Below, piece after piece: positions 27,866 to 36,752 of a DNA stretch of 40,448 nucleotides. The notes under the pieces are model-generated. The model did no database searches. It saw only the letters and a program-made list of their open reading frames with translations, and had not been told where the DNA came from. Source of the stretch: a virus. The stretch's first letter is position 1; each line of letters starts with the position of its first letter. Both the position numbers and the translations under genes were made by a program. Location: IMG/VR virus record IMGVR_UViG_3300020171_002008, positions 1-40,448 of that record, one strand, 5' to 3'.

Positions 27866-28782
27866 ATATAGATATGCGGGATGCTTTTTTTGATGAATTA
27901 TATAGCATTGCATGTAAAGATAAGCAAGTTATGCTTTTAACAGCTGATATGGGGGCGCGCAGTATTGATAAATTCAGGAAAGATTTTCCAACACAATTTA
28001 TTAATATGGGAATATCAGAGCAAAACATGATCAGTGTAGCCGTTGGTTTAGCATTAAGCGGTAAAAAAGTTTTCGTATATAGTATTATCCCGTTTGTTAC
28101 ATATCGTTGTTATGAACAAATAAAAATCGATATTTGTGGGATGAATTTGCCTGTAACTATAATCGGTATTGGTGCTGGTTTTTCTTATGCAGGTGAGGGT
28201 CCCACACATTACGGAACACAAGATATTGCTTTGATGCGGACATTACCACAAATAAAAATATTAAATTCTTCAGATGGTATTTCGGCAAAAAAGTTTGCTG
28301 AGATTTCATATAAATCAAATGGGCCCATTTATGTCAGAATTGATAAAGAAAAAGTAGACAGTATTCATTCTGAAGATGAAGATTTTTCAAGAGGCTTTAG
28401 TATTTTTCGTGAAGGTAAAGATATTCTACTAATTACTACGGGAATTATGCTTGAGAAAATATTAGAAATCGCCGATCGAATTCAACAATATTCGATACGA
28501 GCAACTATTATCGATTTGTATCAAATTAAACCGATCAATAAGCAACTTTTAGAGATAATCGGCAAATCGAGAGAGACTATAGTAATTGAAGAAAACAACC
28601 TTTCTGGTGGCATAGGGAGTGCTATCTCTGAGGCATTAAATGATGAAAATCGTAATGTTCGTATTAAGAGATTTGCGATAGCAGATGTAGATTGTCTCGA
28701 AACGGGGAGTCGTGAAAATCTTCATCAATTTTTCGGAATCGATATCGATACAATTGTAGATAAAATTATGTCATGGAACTAA
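27862..28782 (+). CDS. Transketolase C-terminal subunit
   Basis: The 306 residues cover the pyrimidine-binding and C-terminal domains of a split transketolase: FINMGISEQNMISVAVGLAL (ThDP-activating Glu), GAGFSYAGEGPTHYGTQDIA, then a C-terminal domain ending with EENNLSGGIGSAIS. Unlike the E1-like pair at 21366-22507 this pair has its C-terminal domain. An SDR gene overlaps its 3' end by 10 bases, making a transketolase-SDR unit. Confidence 0.88.
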   Translation: MNIDMRDAFFDELYSIACKDKQVMLLTADMGARSIDKFRKDFPTQFINMGISEQNMISVAVGLALSGKKVFVYSIIPFVTYRCYEQIKIDICGMNLPVTIIGIGAGFSYAGEGPTHYGTQDIALMRTLPQIKILNSSDGISAKKFAEISYKSNGPIYVRIDKEKVDSIHSEDEDFSRGFSIFREGKDILLITTGIMLEKILEIADRIQQYSIRATIIDLYQIKPINKQLLEIIGKSRETIVIEENNLSGGIGSAISEALNDENRNVRIKRFAIADVDCLETGSRENLHQFFGIDIDTIVDKIMSWN

Positions 28783-29555
28783 ATCTTAAAAATAAAATTG
28801 CTTTAGTCACCGGTAGTACTCATGGCATCGGTCGAAGTATAGCTTTATCTTTAGCAGATGAGAAATGTAATGTTGCTATTTGTTCTAGAGATAAGAAAAA
28901 GATTAATGAAACTCTTGAACAATTAAAAAAACGAAATATTGATCGTCTTGGTATTCAGGCTGATGTGATGGATAAGATTGATATTGAAAGAGTCATGAAT
29001 CAAATTATAGATAAATGGGGCACAATTCATATCTTAATAAATTCCGTGGGAGGCGGCGGGCGTTGGGGTAGTGATATAATCGAAGAGACAGAAGAGAAAG
29101 TATTTTCTGAAGTGTATTGTAAAAACGCTATGGCTGCGGTACGTTTCACAATGCTTGCGATACCTTTCATGCGTAAACAGAAATGGGGCAGAATAGTTAC
29201 TATCACTTCTATTTATGGAAAAGAAGCTGGTGGCAGACCTTGGTATGCGATAGCAAAAACAGCTGAAACAGCATTTATGAAATCGCTTTCAATTAAACAT
29301 TATTTGTCTAAAGATAATATTACTTTCAACTCTGTTGCACCTGGTGCGATTATGATACCCGATACGGGTTGGGAGATTGCTTCTAGAGAAAAACCTAAAG
29401 AGACAGAAGAGTTTTTAAAAAAAGAAATCCCCGCTGAACGTTTTGGCAGACCAGAAGAAATTGCAAATCTTGTCACGTTTCTTTGTTCAGAAAATGCTGC
29501 TTATATTAACGGTGCTTCTATAACCATAGATGGTGGTCAAAGCAGAGCACTATGA
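28773..29555 (+). CDS. Classical short-chain dehydrogenase/reductase
   Basis: This 260-residue classical SDR has TGSTHGIGRS (cofactor), INSVGGGG in place of the usual NNAG, ITSIYG and the catalytic YAIAK, and ends NGASITIDGGQ. It resembles FabG-like reductases that act on keto groups. Being joined to the split transketolase, it may reduce the keto group of the product; no lipid genes are nearby. It overlaps the next gene by ATGA. Confidence 0.88.
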   Translation: MELNLKNKIALVTGSTHGIGRSIALSLADEKCNVAICSRDKKKINETLEQLKKRNIDRLGIQADVMDKIDIERVMNQIIDKWGTIHILINSVGGGGRWGSDIIEETEEKVFSEVYCKNAMAAVRFTMLAIPFMRKQKWGRIVTITSIYGKEAGGRPWYAIAKTAETAFMKSLSIKHYLSKDNITFNSVAPGAIMIPDTGWEIASREKPKETEEFLKKEIPAERFGRPEEIANLVTFLCSENAAYINGASITIDGGQSRAL

Positions 29556-31072
29556 ACAATGTTTTATTAATCTATCCAAAGACTGGAATCGATCTTGGTG
29601 CGACTGTCGCACCACCTCATGCACTGCTAACAATAGCAGCACCATTAAAAGATGAATATAGAGTGAGAATTTTAGATCAGAGAGTGGATTCAAATTTTCA
29701 AACAAATCTAAATGAAGAACTAAAAAAAAATCCAATCTGTATCGGCATTTCAACAATGACAGGAACTCAGATTTCTTATGCTTTACAGATAGCACGAATG
29801 ATTCGAAAATATAATGATAAAAGTCCATTAATTTGGGGTGGCGCCCATCCTTCTAGTGTTCCAGAACAAACAGCAGAAAATGAATTTGTCGATATTGTTT
29901 GTGTCGGAGAAGGAGATATAACTTTTAAAGAATTAGTGAAAGCATTAGAAAGAAATGAATCTCTAGAGAAGATCAAAGGTATAGTATTTAAAGATGGTTC
30001 TGAGATAAGAAAAACAGAAGAAAGATTATTGCTTGATGTTGAAGAACTTCTAGAAACACCGTGGGAACTTATCGATACGGAAAAATATATCCATAGAGAT
30101 TTTTATATGCGGGGCACCCATCGTTCTCTTGATATTGGTCAAACAAGCCGGGGTTGTCCTTTTCAATGCGGATTTTGTTCGAGTGCTACATTGCGTAAAA
30201 GAAAATGGCGAGCAATGTCGGTCGAAAAATCACTTAATAGAATAATTGAACCAGTTAAGCGCTTCAATCTTGATAGCATCTGGATCAGAGATGATGAGTT
30301 TTATATTAATAAAAATAGGGCTTATAGAATTTGTGAAGGTATCGTTAAATCTGAACTCAATATAAAATGGTATACTTCAGGAACTCGTATTGATAGTTTT
30401 AATTCTTCAATGGATGAACAAATCAAGATGTTGAAGAGAAGTGGCGCAGATACTCTTAAACTTGGTGCAGAATCAGGTTCCAATCGAATTCTCGATCTTA
30501 TGAAAAAAGGCATTCACAAAGAAGATACAATAGCTGCCAACTTAAAGATAAAAAAATACGATATAATACCGGTTTTTGCTTTAATGATAGGATTTCCAAC
30601 AGAAACATTCGAAGATATTCATCAGACAATTGATCTTTATAATAAATTAAGAAAAGATAATCGTAAAGCTCAATTTGAGATAATAGGTACTTATTTAGCA
30701 TTTCCCGCAACACCATTATGGAATTTTGCGTTAGAAAATGGTTTAAGGGCACCTCAGAAACTTCAAGAATGGCAGAATTGGCTTTCGGATGAATATGATC
30801 TTGATGGTCGAAAAATACCTTGGTTTAATAAATCTGATAGAAAAAAAATTGGCAATATAACATACACAAGTATTTTAGCAAATGGTATGCGAAATGCTAT
30901 TTTCAGTGTAAGAAATATTTTCTTTCGTTCTTTTTTGAAATTAATATTTATACCGATAAGTTGTCTGGAGCGGTTTAAATTAAAATATAAATTGTATTCA
31001 TTTGCACCAGAACTCGATATCGCAAGATATCTTAGGAGAAAGATATTCTACAACAAAAGAAAATTTTTATGA
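29552..31072 (+). CDS. B12-binding-type radical SAM protein
   Basis: The 506-residue protein has an N-terminal Rossmann domain (GISTMTG, IWGGAHPSSVPEQTA, VGEGDITFKELV) and a radical SAM half with CPFQCGFC (C202, C206, C209), ESGSNRIL and IGFPTET. The overall plan matches the gene at 25552 but the sequences are well diverged. It ends with a basic segment (about 430-506) that could touch membrane. Substrate unknown; by context it may act on a sugar or a lipid-linked glycan. Confidence 0.85.
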   Translation: MNNVLLIYPKTGIDLGATVAPPHALLTIAAPLKDEYRVRILDQRVDSNFQTNLNEELKKNPICIGISTMTGTQISYALQIARMIRKYNDKSPLIWGGAHPSSVPEQTAENEFVDIVCVGEGDITFKELVKALERNESLEKIKGIVFKDGSEIRKTEERLLLDVEELLETPWELIDTEKYIHRDFYMRGTHRSLDIGQTSRGCPFQCGFCSSATLRKRKWRAMSVEKSLNRIIEPVKRFNLDSIWIRDDEFYINKNRAYRICEGIVKSELNIKWYTSGTRIDSFNSSMDEQIKMLKRSGADTLKLGAESGSNRILDLMKKGIHKEDTIAANLKIKKYDIIPVFALMIGFPTETFEDIHQTIDLYNKLRKDNRKAQFEIIGTYLAFPATPLWNFALENGLRAPQKLQEWQNWLSDEYDLDGRKIPWFNKSDRKKIGNITYTSILANGMRNAIFSVRNIFFRSFLKLIFIPISCLERFKLKYKLYSFAPELDIARYLRRKIFYNKRKFL

Positions 31073-31734
31073 AAGTTTCAATTATTATTTTTACTAAAAA
31101 TGAAATTGATGGTATTAAAATTATTATGCCACAAATAAAAAAAGAATGGTATGATGAACTCCTTATAGCTGATGGAGATTCAACCGATGGCACTATTGAA
31201 TATCTTAAAGAAAATAATTATAATTATTTTATTCAAAAAGATAAAGGAATGACAGCAGCATTTAAAGAGGCTTTATTAAAAACTACTGGTGATATAGTTA
31301 TTATGTTTGCACCCGATGGTAATTCTTTACCAGAAACAATACCTGAATTAAGTAACATAGTAAAGAATGGTAATGATATAGCAATTGGTTCGCGTTATTT
31401 CCAAGGTGCCAAAAGCCTTGATGACGATATTATTACTAGATTTGGTAATTGGATGTTTACTTCCTTATTTAATTTCTTTTTTGAAACAAAATTTACGGAT
31501 GTTTTAAACATGTACCGTGCTTATAGAAGAGATTGGCTGATAAAAAATTTTATGAAATCAAATAGTTTAGCTTGGGGTTCTTATTTTTTAGCTAAAGCAG
31601 TAAGAGAAAATTTAAAAATAATTGAGATTTTGAGTAAAGAACCGAAACGTATTGGCGGGAAAAGAAAAATGAGTCCTTTAGTTAATGGTTTTAGTGAACT
31701 TTGTATGATTTTGAAAGAAGGGTTTAAAAATTGA
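31069..31734 (+). CDS. GT2-family glycosyltransferase, dolichol-phosphate-mannose-synthase-like
   Basis: The 221-residue GT-A enzyme has IIIFTKNEIDG, LIADGDSTDGT, KGMTAAFKEAL, FAPDGNSLPE (metal site) and IGSRYFQGAK, the pattern of polyprenyl-phosphate sugar transferases such as DPM1. It lacks the C-terminal membrane helices of some relatives. It could load a sugar onto a host polyprenyl phosphate or transfer it directly. It overlaps both neighbours, the next by TTGA. Confidence 0.82.
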   Translation: MKVSIIIFTKNEIDGIKIIMPQIKKEWYDELLIADGDSTDGTIEYLKENNYNYFIQKDKGMTAAFKEALLKTTGDIVIMFAPDGNSLPETIPELSNIVKNGNDIAIGSRYFQGAKSLDDDIITRFGNWMFTSLFNFFFETKFTDVLNMYRAYRRDWLIKNFMKSNSLAWGSYFLAKAVRENLKIIEILSKEPKRIGGKRKMSPLVNGFSELCMILKEGFKN

Positions 31735-32678
31735 GTATTCTTATATGTGGCGCTTCCGGTTTTATTGGTAGAAATATCTATGAACATTTTCAAAAACAGC
31801 ATGATGTTTTTGGTACATATTTTCGTTCGAAGCCATTTAACCGAGAGCTTATAAAAGCTAATTTAACGAATAAAATTGAAGTTGATAAGATTATAAAAGA
31901 CAAAAATATCATCATTCAAGCAGCCGCAACAACTTCTGGTGCAAAAGATATTCTTACTAAGCCGTATTATCATGTAACTGATAATGCGGTTATGAATTCA
32001 TTGATTTTTAGATCAGCGTTCGAGAATAGAGTTTCTCATGTTATCTTTTTTAGTTGTTCTTCTATTTATCAGCAAAATGGAAAAAAACTTCTTGATGAGA
32101 CAGATTTGAATTTGAATAAAGGACCGTTCCAATCTTATTTTGGGGTTGGTTGGACAAAAATCTATATAGAAAAGCTTTGTGAATTCTATTCAAGAATTAG
32201 CGATACAAAATATACCGTGATCAGACATTCAAATATTTACGGACCGTATGATAAATTTGATCTTGAAAGATCCCATGTTTTCGGCGCGACAGTTACAAAA
32301 GTTATGACTGCTAAGGATAAAATAATTGTCTGGGGCGATGGTGAAGAGAAACGAGATCTTTTATATGTTTCTGATCTCGTTGATTTCGTTAATCTTATAT
32401 TAAAAAAACAAAAAAGTAAATTTGAAATCTATAACATCGGTTATGGTAGTTCAATTTCAATTAATGAGTTAGTAAAAAAAGTAATGTCTCATGCTAAAAA
32501 GAATTTGAAAATAGAGTTTAATTTATCAAAACCAACAATCAAAACAAATATTTGTATTGATACATTTAAGGCAAATCAACTTGGTTGGTTGAGAAAAGTG
32601 ACTTTCGATCAAGGCATCGAAAAAACTATTAAGTGGGGGAATGAGAATTCCATTTGGAACAATTACGATTACCGATAA
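31731..32678 (+). CDS. GDP-fucose-synthase-like SDR with altered catalytic Tyr
   Basis: The 315 residues start at a TTG codon overlapping the previous TGA; the Rossmann motif ILICGASGFIGRN follows at once, so no later start is plausible. RHSNIYGPYDKFDLERSHVF matches GDP-fucose synthase, but the YxxxK position reads VGWTK, Val replacing Tyr (E. coli enzyme: YAIAK). Activity may therefore differ from a 3,5-epimerase/reductase. Its end overlaps the DegT-like gene by 38 bases. Confidence 0.75.
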   Translation: MSILICGASGFIGRNIYEHFQKQHDVFGTYFRSKPFNRELIKANLTNKIEVDKIIKDKNIIIQAAATTSGAKDILTKPYYHVTDNAVMNSLIFRSAFENRVSHVIFFSCSSIYQQNGKKLLDETDLNLNKGPFQSYFGVGWTKIYIEKLCEFYSRISDTKYTVIRHSNIYGPYDKFDLERSHVFGATVTKVMTAKDKIIVWGDGEEKRDLLYVSDLVDFVNLILKKQKSKFEIYNIGYGSSISINELVKKVMSHAKKNLKIEFNLSKPTIKTNICIDTFKANQLGWLRKVTFDQGIEKTIKWGNENSIWNNYDYR

Positions 32679-33834
32679 AAGTAAAGTTTTAGTTAATGAA
32701 ATTCTTAATTCGAAACGGCTTTCTAACGGTAAATATGTTCGAGAATTTGAAGAAAGATTTGCACAACTTATCGGTGTTAACAATGCAGTTGCTGTAAGTA
32801 GTGGTACTGACGCTTTAGTTTTAGCTCTCGCGACTCTTTATGAAGATAAGAAAGTAAAGAGAGGCGATGAGATTATAGTTCCTGCATTATCATTTGTAGC
32901 AACAGGAAATGCAGTTCTACATGCGGGTTTCACACCTATCTTTGTTGATGTTGATAAGAAGACACTGAATATAGATATAGAGAAGATAGAAAAAAAAAAG
33001 ATTACAGAGAAGACAAGAGCGATTCTTGCTGTACATCTAATGGGCAAACCCGCTGATATGGATTCAATAAATAAACTCGCAATGAAATATAATCTTATTG
33101 TGATAGAGGATGCTGCCGAAGCTCATGGTGCTATGTATTACAATAAGAAAGTAGGCACTCTTGGAGATATTTCAGCGTTCTCTTTATATGTAGCGCATAT
33201 TATTTCAACAATAGAAGGTGGTATTATACTGACAAAAAACGAAAAAACTGCTGAGGTTTTAAGATCTCTCAGAGCGCATGGTAGAGCTTGTAAATGTCAA
33301 ACATGTATTTTGAATGTTGCATCAAAAAGTTGTGAAAAACGATTTCTTTATGGTACAGATATCAGATTTATAACTGAACGTATTGGCTATTCATCAAAAA
33401 TGAATGAACTTGAAGCTGCAATAGGTCTTGGTAATTTAGATCTTTATGAAGAAATATTAAAGAAAAGAAGAAATAATTTGATGTTTCTTTTAAATGGTAT
33501 AAAAAAGTTTGATGATTGTTTATACAGTATTGAAGAAGAATCGTATGAAAAAATAGGGCCACATGCATTACCCATAATTTTGAAAGAAAACGCTTATTTT
33601 TTAAGAGATGATCTAGCGAAATATTTAAACCATAATGAGATTGATACAAGAAATCTTTTTTCGTCAATACCTACTCAGTGTGATGGTTATGAATTTTTAG
33701 GATATCATCTTGGAGATTTTCCAAACGCAGAATATATAGGTAATAACGCTATTCATATTGGTGTGCATCAAGATTTGAAAATATCTGATTGTGAATATAT
33801 TCTTGATACTTTAAAGAATTTTTTAAAAAAATGA
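32641..33834 (+). CDS. DegT/RfbH-like PLP enzyme with His for Lys and a cysteine cluster; probable sugar 3-dehydratase
   Basis: This 397-residue DegT/DnrJ/EryC1/StrS-family protein has VSSGTDALVLAL, PALSFVATGNAV and DAAEAHGAMY. At the PLP-lysine position it reads SLYVAHIISTIEGG: His replaces Lys, as in the 3-dehydratases ColD and RfbH (E1). After HGRA comes C-x-C-x2-C-x8-C then EKRF, close to the 2Fe-2S ligand region of RfbH. Known relatives with His remove the C3 hydroxyl of 4-keto-6-deoxy sugars and do not transaminate. Ends with a DegT-type C-terminal half (ERIGYSSKMNELEAAIGL). Confidence 0.85.
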   Translation: MRIPFGTITITDKSKVLVNEILNSKRLSNGKYVREFEERFAQLIGVNNAVAVSSGTDALVLALATLYEDKKVKRGDEIIVPALSFVATGNAVLHAGFTPIFVDVDKKTLNIDIEKIEKKKITEKTRAILAVHLMGKPADMDSINKLAMKYNLIVIEDAAEAHGAMYYNKKVGTLGDISAFSLYVAHIISTIEGGIILTKNEKTAEVLRSLRAHGRACKCQTCILNVASKSCEKRFLYGTDIRFITERIGYSSKMNELEAAIGLGNLDLYEEILKKRRNNLMFLLNGIKKFDDCLYSIEEESYEKIGPHALPIILKENAYFLRDDLAKYLNHNEIDTRNLFSSIPTQCDGYEFLGYHLGDFPNAEYIGNNAIHIGVHQDLKISDCEYILDTLKNFLKK

Positions 33835-34328
33835 AGATAGAAAAGACTTTGTTAGAGAATGTACTCTTGATAAAACCAGATATCTTTGAGGATCATCGCG
33901 GACAATTCATAGAGATTTATAATAAAAAAGAATTCAAAAAAAATGGTATCGATACTGATTTTGTTCAAGATGATATTTCAACAGCTGCAAAAAATATATT
34001 AAAGGGAATCCACGGCGACTTTGTGACAAAAAAATTTATTTCTTGTCTTTATGGAAAACTATATTTCGTTATTTTAGACTATAGAAAAGAATCAAAATCA
34101 TTTGGTGCATGGCAATCATTTATTCTTTCAGATAGAAATAGACATCAGATTTTAATACCACCGGGATTTGGAAACGGTTTTCTTTCTTTAGAAGATAATT
34201 CAATTTTTTCATATAAACAGTCGACTTATTATGATCGCTCTAAGCAATTTACTGTGAAATGGGATGATGAGCGTTTTAATATTTTTTGGCCGTGTGATAA
34301 GCCAATTTTATCTTTAAGAGACTCATGA
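33831..34328 (+). CDS. dTDP-4-keto-6-deoxy-sugar 3,5-epimerase-like (RmlC family)
   Basis: The 165-residue cupin has the RmlC order: DHRGQFIEIYNKKEF, KGIHGD (catalytic His), SKSFGAWQSFILS, IPPGFGNGFL and YKQSTYYD with the tyrosine region, then WDDERFNIFWP. RmlC inverts C3 and C5 of dTDP-4-keto-6-deoxyglucose; the usual GLHYQ is GIHGD here, so it may act on another sugar or at one centre. With RmlA and RmlB at 37.2-38.9 kb it supports a dTDP-deoxysugar route. ATGA overlap on both sides. Confidence 0.8.
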   Translation: MKIEKTLLENVLLIKPDIFEDHRGQFIEIYNKKEFKKNGIDTDFVQDDISTAAKNILKGIHGDFVTKKFISCLYGKLYFVILDYRKESKSFGAWQSFILSDRNRHQILIPPGFGNGFLSLEDNSIFSYKQSTYYDRSKQFTVKWDDERFNIFWPCDKPILSLRDS

Positions 34329-35305
34329 TAATAGTAAGATCACCTTTTCGCATTAGTTTTGCGGGTGGCGGGACGGATTATCCTTCTTGGTATGAGAATA
34401 ATGAAGGTCTTGTTTTTAATGCGACAATAGACAAATATTGTTATTTATTCTGTAGATTTTTGCCGGCTTTTTTCAAATACAGATTTAGAATAAGATATTC
34501 AAGAAAGGAAGAAGTGAATGAAGTTAATCAAATTAGACATCCAACAGTTAGAGGCTGTCTTGAATTCTTGAAAATAGATAAAGGCATTGAATTAGTTCAT
34601 ACTTCTGATCTACCAGCTCGTTCGGGTATAGGCTCAAGTTCGTCGTTCACAGTTGGATTTTTAAAAGCACTTTATGCCCTTAAAGGCGAAATAATCACAA
34701 AGCATGAGCTTGCTTTAAGAGCAATTCACATTGAACAAGCTCTTCTTCAAGAGAATATAGGCGCTCAAGATCAAACTTCCGCTTCATATGGAGGATTAAA
34801 CAGAATTGAATTTAATAAGACAGAGATTATTAGACCAGAACCTGTCATCTTATCTATAGAAGAAAAGAATCTTTTTCAATCTCATCTTTGTCTTTTTTTT
34901 ACAGGGCTTTATCGTAATTCTTCAGAAGTAGCGGGCACTTATGTGAAAAAACTCTATACAAAAAATAAAGAAAAAATGAGAGATCTTAAAGACATGGTAG
35001 ATGAATCTATCGATCTAGTGCATAAAAGAAAATTTAAGGCTTTTGGAGAGTTGCTCAATGAATCATGGCAAATAAAAAAATCTTTATCGAAGACAATTAC
35101 AAATAATAAAATCAATTCAATATACGAAAAAGCAAAGCATTTCGGAGCCTATGGCGGAAAACTTTTAGGAGCAGGCGGTGGTGGCTTCTTTTTGCTTTGT
35201 GCACCACCCGAGAAGCATAATCTTTTAAGAGAAAAATTAAAATTAATATGCGTGCCTGTTGTCTTTGAAAACAACGGTTGTCAAATTCTTTTTCATAATG
35301 AATGA
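34325..35305 (+). CDS. GHMP sugar kinase, heptose-7-phosphate-kinase-like
   Basis: The 326-residue GHMP kinase has RSPFRISFAGGGTDYP at the start, the ATP-binding PARSGIGSSSSFTVG near residues 99-113, IGAQDQTSASYGG and the C-terminal GAYGGKLLGAGGGGFFLL. This matches D-glycero-alpha-D-manno-heptose 7-phosphate kinase (HddA) and related fucokinase-type kinases. In the GDP-heptose route HddA phosphorylates C1. A nucleotidyltransferase-like gene lies 1.5 kb on; GmhA, GmhB and HddC were not seen. Confidence 0.82.
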   Translation: MIIVRSPFRISFAGGGTDYPSWYENNEGLVFNATIDKYCYLFCRFLPAFFKYRFRIRYSRKEEVNEVNQIRHPTVRGCLEFLKIDKGIELVHTSDLPARSGIGSSSSFTVGFLKALYALKGEIITKHELALRAIHIEQALLQENIGAQDQTSASYGGLNRIEFNKTEIIRPEPVILSIEEKNLFQSHLCLFFTGLYRNSSEVAGTYVKKLYTKNKEKMRDLKDMVDESIDLVHKRKFKAFGELLNESWQIKKSLSKTITNNKINSIYEKAKHFGAYGGKLLGAGGGGFFLLCAPPEKHNLLREKLKLICVPVVFENNGCQILFHNE

Positions 35306-35738
35306 TATTTTCATATATTATTTCTATTTATTGAAACATAAAATATTAGTATTTTTTAATCTGAGTAAAGTTATTCTGGAGCTTTCTAAAAGAGCTCTGT
35401 GCCACGATAATTCGAAGTTTAGATTTTCAGAAACTAAAGGAATGATTCCTTTGATGAGACAAATTTGTTTTATTCAATATGGTACTTTAGAATATGAAAA
35501 CTATTTAGAAGATAGCAAAGAAACTATTCAATTACATTTTCTTAAAAATGATCATCATCCTGAGCATTTTAAAAATTACAAAGACATGTCGTTACTCGCT
35601 TTAATAGAGATGCTCGTAGATTGGAAAGCCTCTATAAAAAAACAACCTAACGGAAGCATAGAAAAAAGCTTTGAAATTGCGCGAGAAAGATACAAAATGA
35701 GTGATGAAATATTTCATTTTTTGAAAACATTGATCTGA
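35298..35738 (+). CDS. DUF5662-like protein
   Basis: This 146-residue helical protein has HDNSKF, FLKNDHHPEHF and a LIEMLVDWKA segment, the His/Asp pattern of DUF5662-like proteins, which are frequent in phages and look like HD-type metal proteins. I chose ATG 35298, which overlaps the previous stop by 8 bases; upstream in-frame codons lie inside the kinase. The first ~25 residues are rather hydrophobic. Its role among sugar genes is unknown. Confidence 0.6.
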   Translation: MNDIFIYYFYLLKHKILVFFNLSKVILELSKRALCHDNSKFRFSETKGMIPLMRQICFIQYGTLEYENYLEDSKETIQLHFLKNDHHPEHFKNYKDMSLLALIEMLVDWKASIKKQPNGSIEKSFEIARERYKMSDEIFHFLKTLI

Positions 35739-35750
35739 AAGGATGAAAAT

Positions 35751-36737
35751 ATGAAAATTCTGGTAACTGGTAGCGCGGGTTTCATGGGTTCGCATATCGC
35801 CGATGAATTAACTAGATGGGGATTTGATTTGCTCGGAATCGATAATCTCAGCGGTGGATTTTTACGCAATACTCAAAATCATAAATTTGCAATGTTAGAT
35901 TTAAGAGATAGACATGCGACAGAGAAACTGGTTTCACAATTTAAGCCTAATATCTTATTTGCGTTAGCCGCAAATGCAAGAGAATGTGCGTCATTTTTTC
36001 AACCAATAGATGTGACTGAAGCAAATCTTTATGCATATATTAATGTATTGGAACCTTGTATTAAATATGGACTAAAAAAAGTGGTTTATTTTTCAAGTAT
36101 GAGCCGCTATGGTGATCAAAAAGCACCGTTCGGTGAAGATTATCCTACTAAACCAATAGATGTGTACGCATCTAATAAAGTTGCTGCAGAAGAAATTACA
36201 AAACAACTTGCAGGTGCTCATAATTTTGATTGGACGATAGTGATCCCAAGAAATGTTTTTGGCGAACGTCAAAGTTTAAAAGATCGTTTTAGAAATTTTA
36301 TAGGAATTACTATCAATCATATTTTAAGAAATGAAGATGTCGTAATTTATGGAGATGGTCTTCAGGTTCGATCTTTTTCATATATTAAAAATAGTTTAAA
36401 CTGTTATGTGCAATGTTTAGAAGAAAAAACTAATAACGAAATTATAAATATTGGCGGTTTAGTGACTAAAACTATAAATGAGGTTGCTGAAATAATCATT
36501 TCTAATTTTCCAGAATACAAAGGTAAAATTATTCATCTCCACGATAGATATGGCGAAGTGAAATACGCATGGGCAACCTTTAAGAAATCGATTGATTTGC
36601 TTGGCTATAAAGAGAACTATTCTTTAGAAGAGGGCACTAAGTCTATGTGCGATTGGGCTCGAACGATAGGTCCTCAAAATTGGACAGAAGATAAACTTTC
36701 ATTAATCAACGATAAAGTTCCTATTACATGGAAATAA
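35751..36737 (+). CDS. UDP-glucose-4-epimerase-like SDR
   Basis: The 328-residue extended SDR has TGSAGFMGSHIADEL, an FALAANARECASFF segment, FSSMSRYG and the intact catalytic YASNK, IPRNVFGERQS and GDGLQVRSFSYIKN. The family interconverts or dehydrates nucleotide sugars. The ALAANARE segment replaces the usual HLAA. A weak AAAGGA site lies before ATG. Substrate nucleotide cannot be told by eye. Confidence 0.85.
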   Translation: MKILVTGSAGFMGSHIADELTRWGFDLLGIDNLSGGFLRNTQNHKFAMLDLRDRHATEKLVSQFKPNILFALAANARECASFFQPIDVTEANLYAYINVLEPCIKYGLKKVVYFSSMSRYGDQKAPFGEDYPTKPIDVYASNKVAAEEITKQLAGAHNFDWTIVIPRNVFGERQSLKDRFRNFIGITINHILRNEDVVIYGDGLQVRSFSYIKNSLNCYVQCLEEKTNNEIINIGGLVTKTINEVAEIIISNFPEYKGKIIHLHDRYGEVKYAWATFKKSIDLLGYKENYSLEEGTKSMCDWARTIGPQNWTEDKLSLINDKVPITWK

Positions 36738-36752
36738 AAAAGATTTAAAATT

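Noticed and set aside
32641-33834. Calling the DegT-family gene an aminotransferase
   Set aside because: The PLP lysine position is His, and a cysteine cluster as in 3-dehydratases is present.
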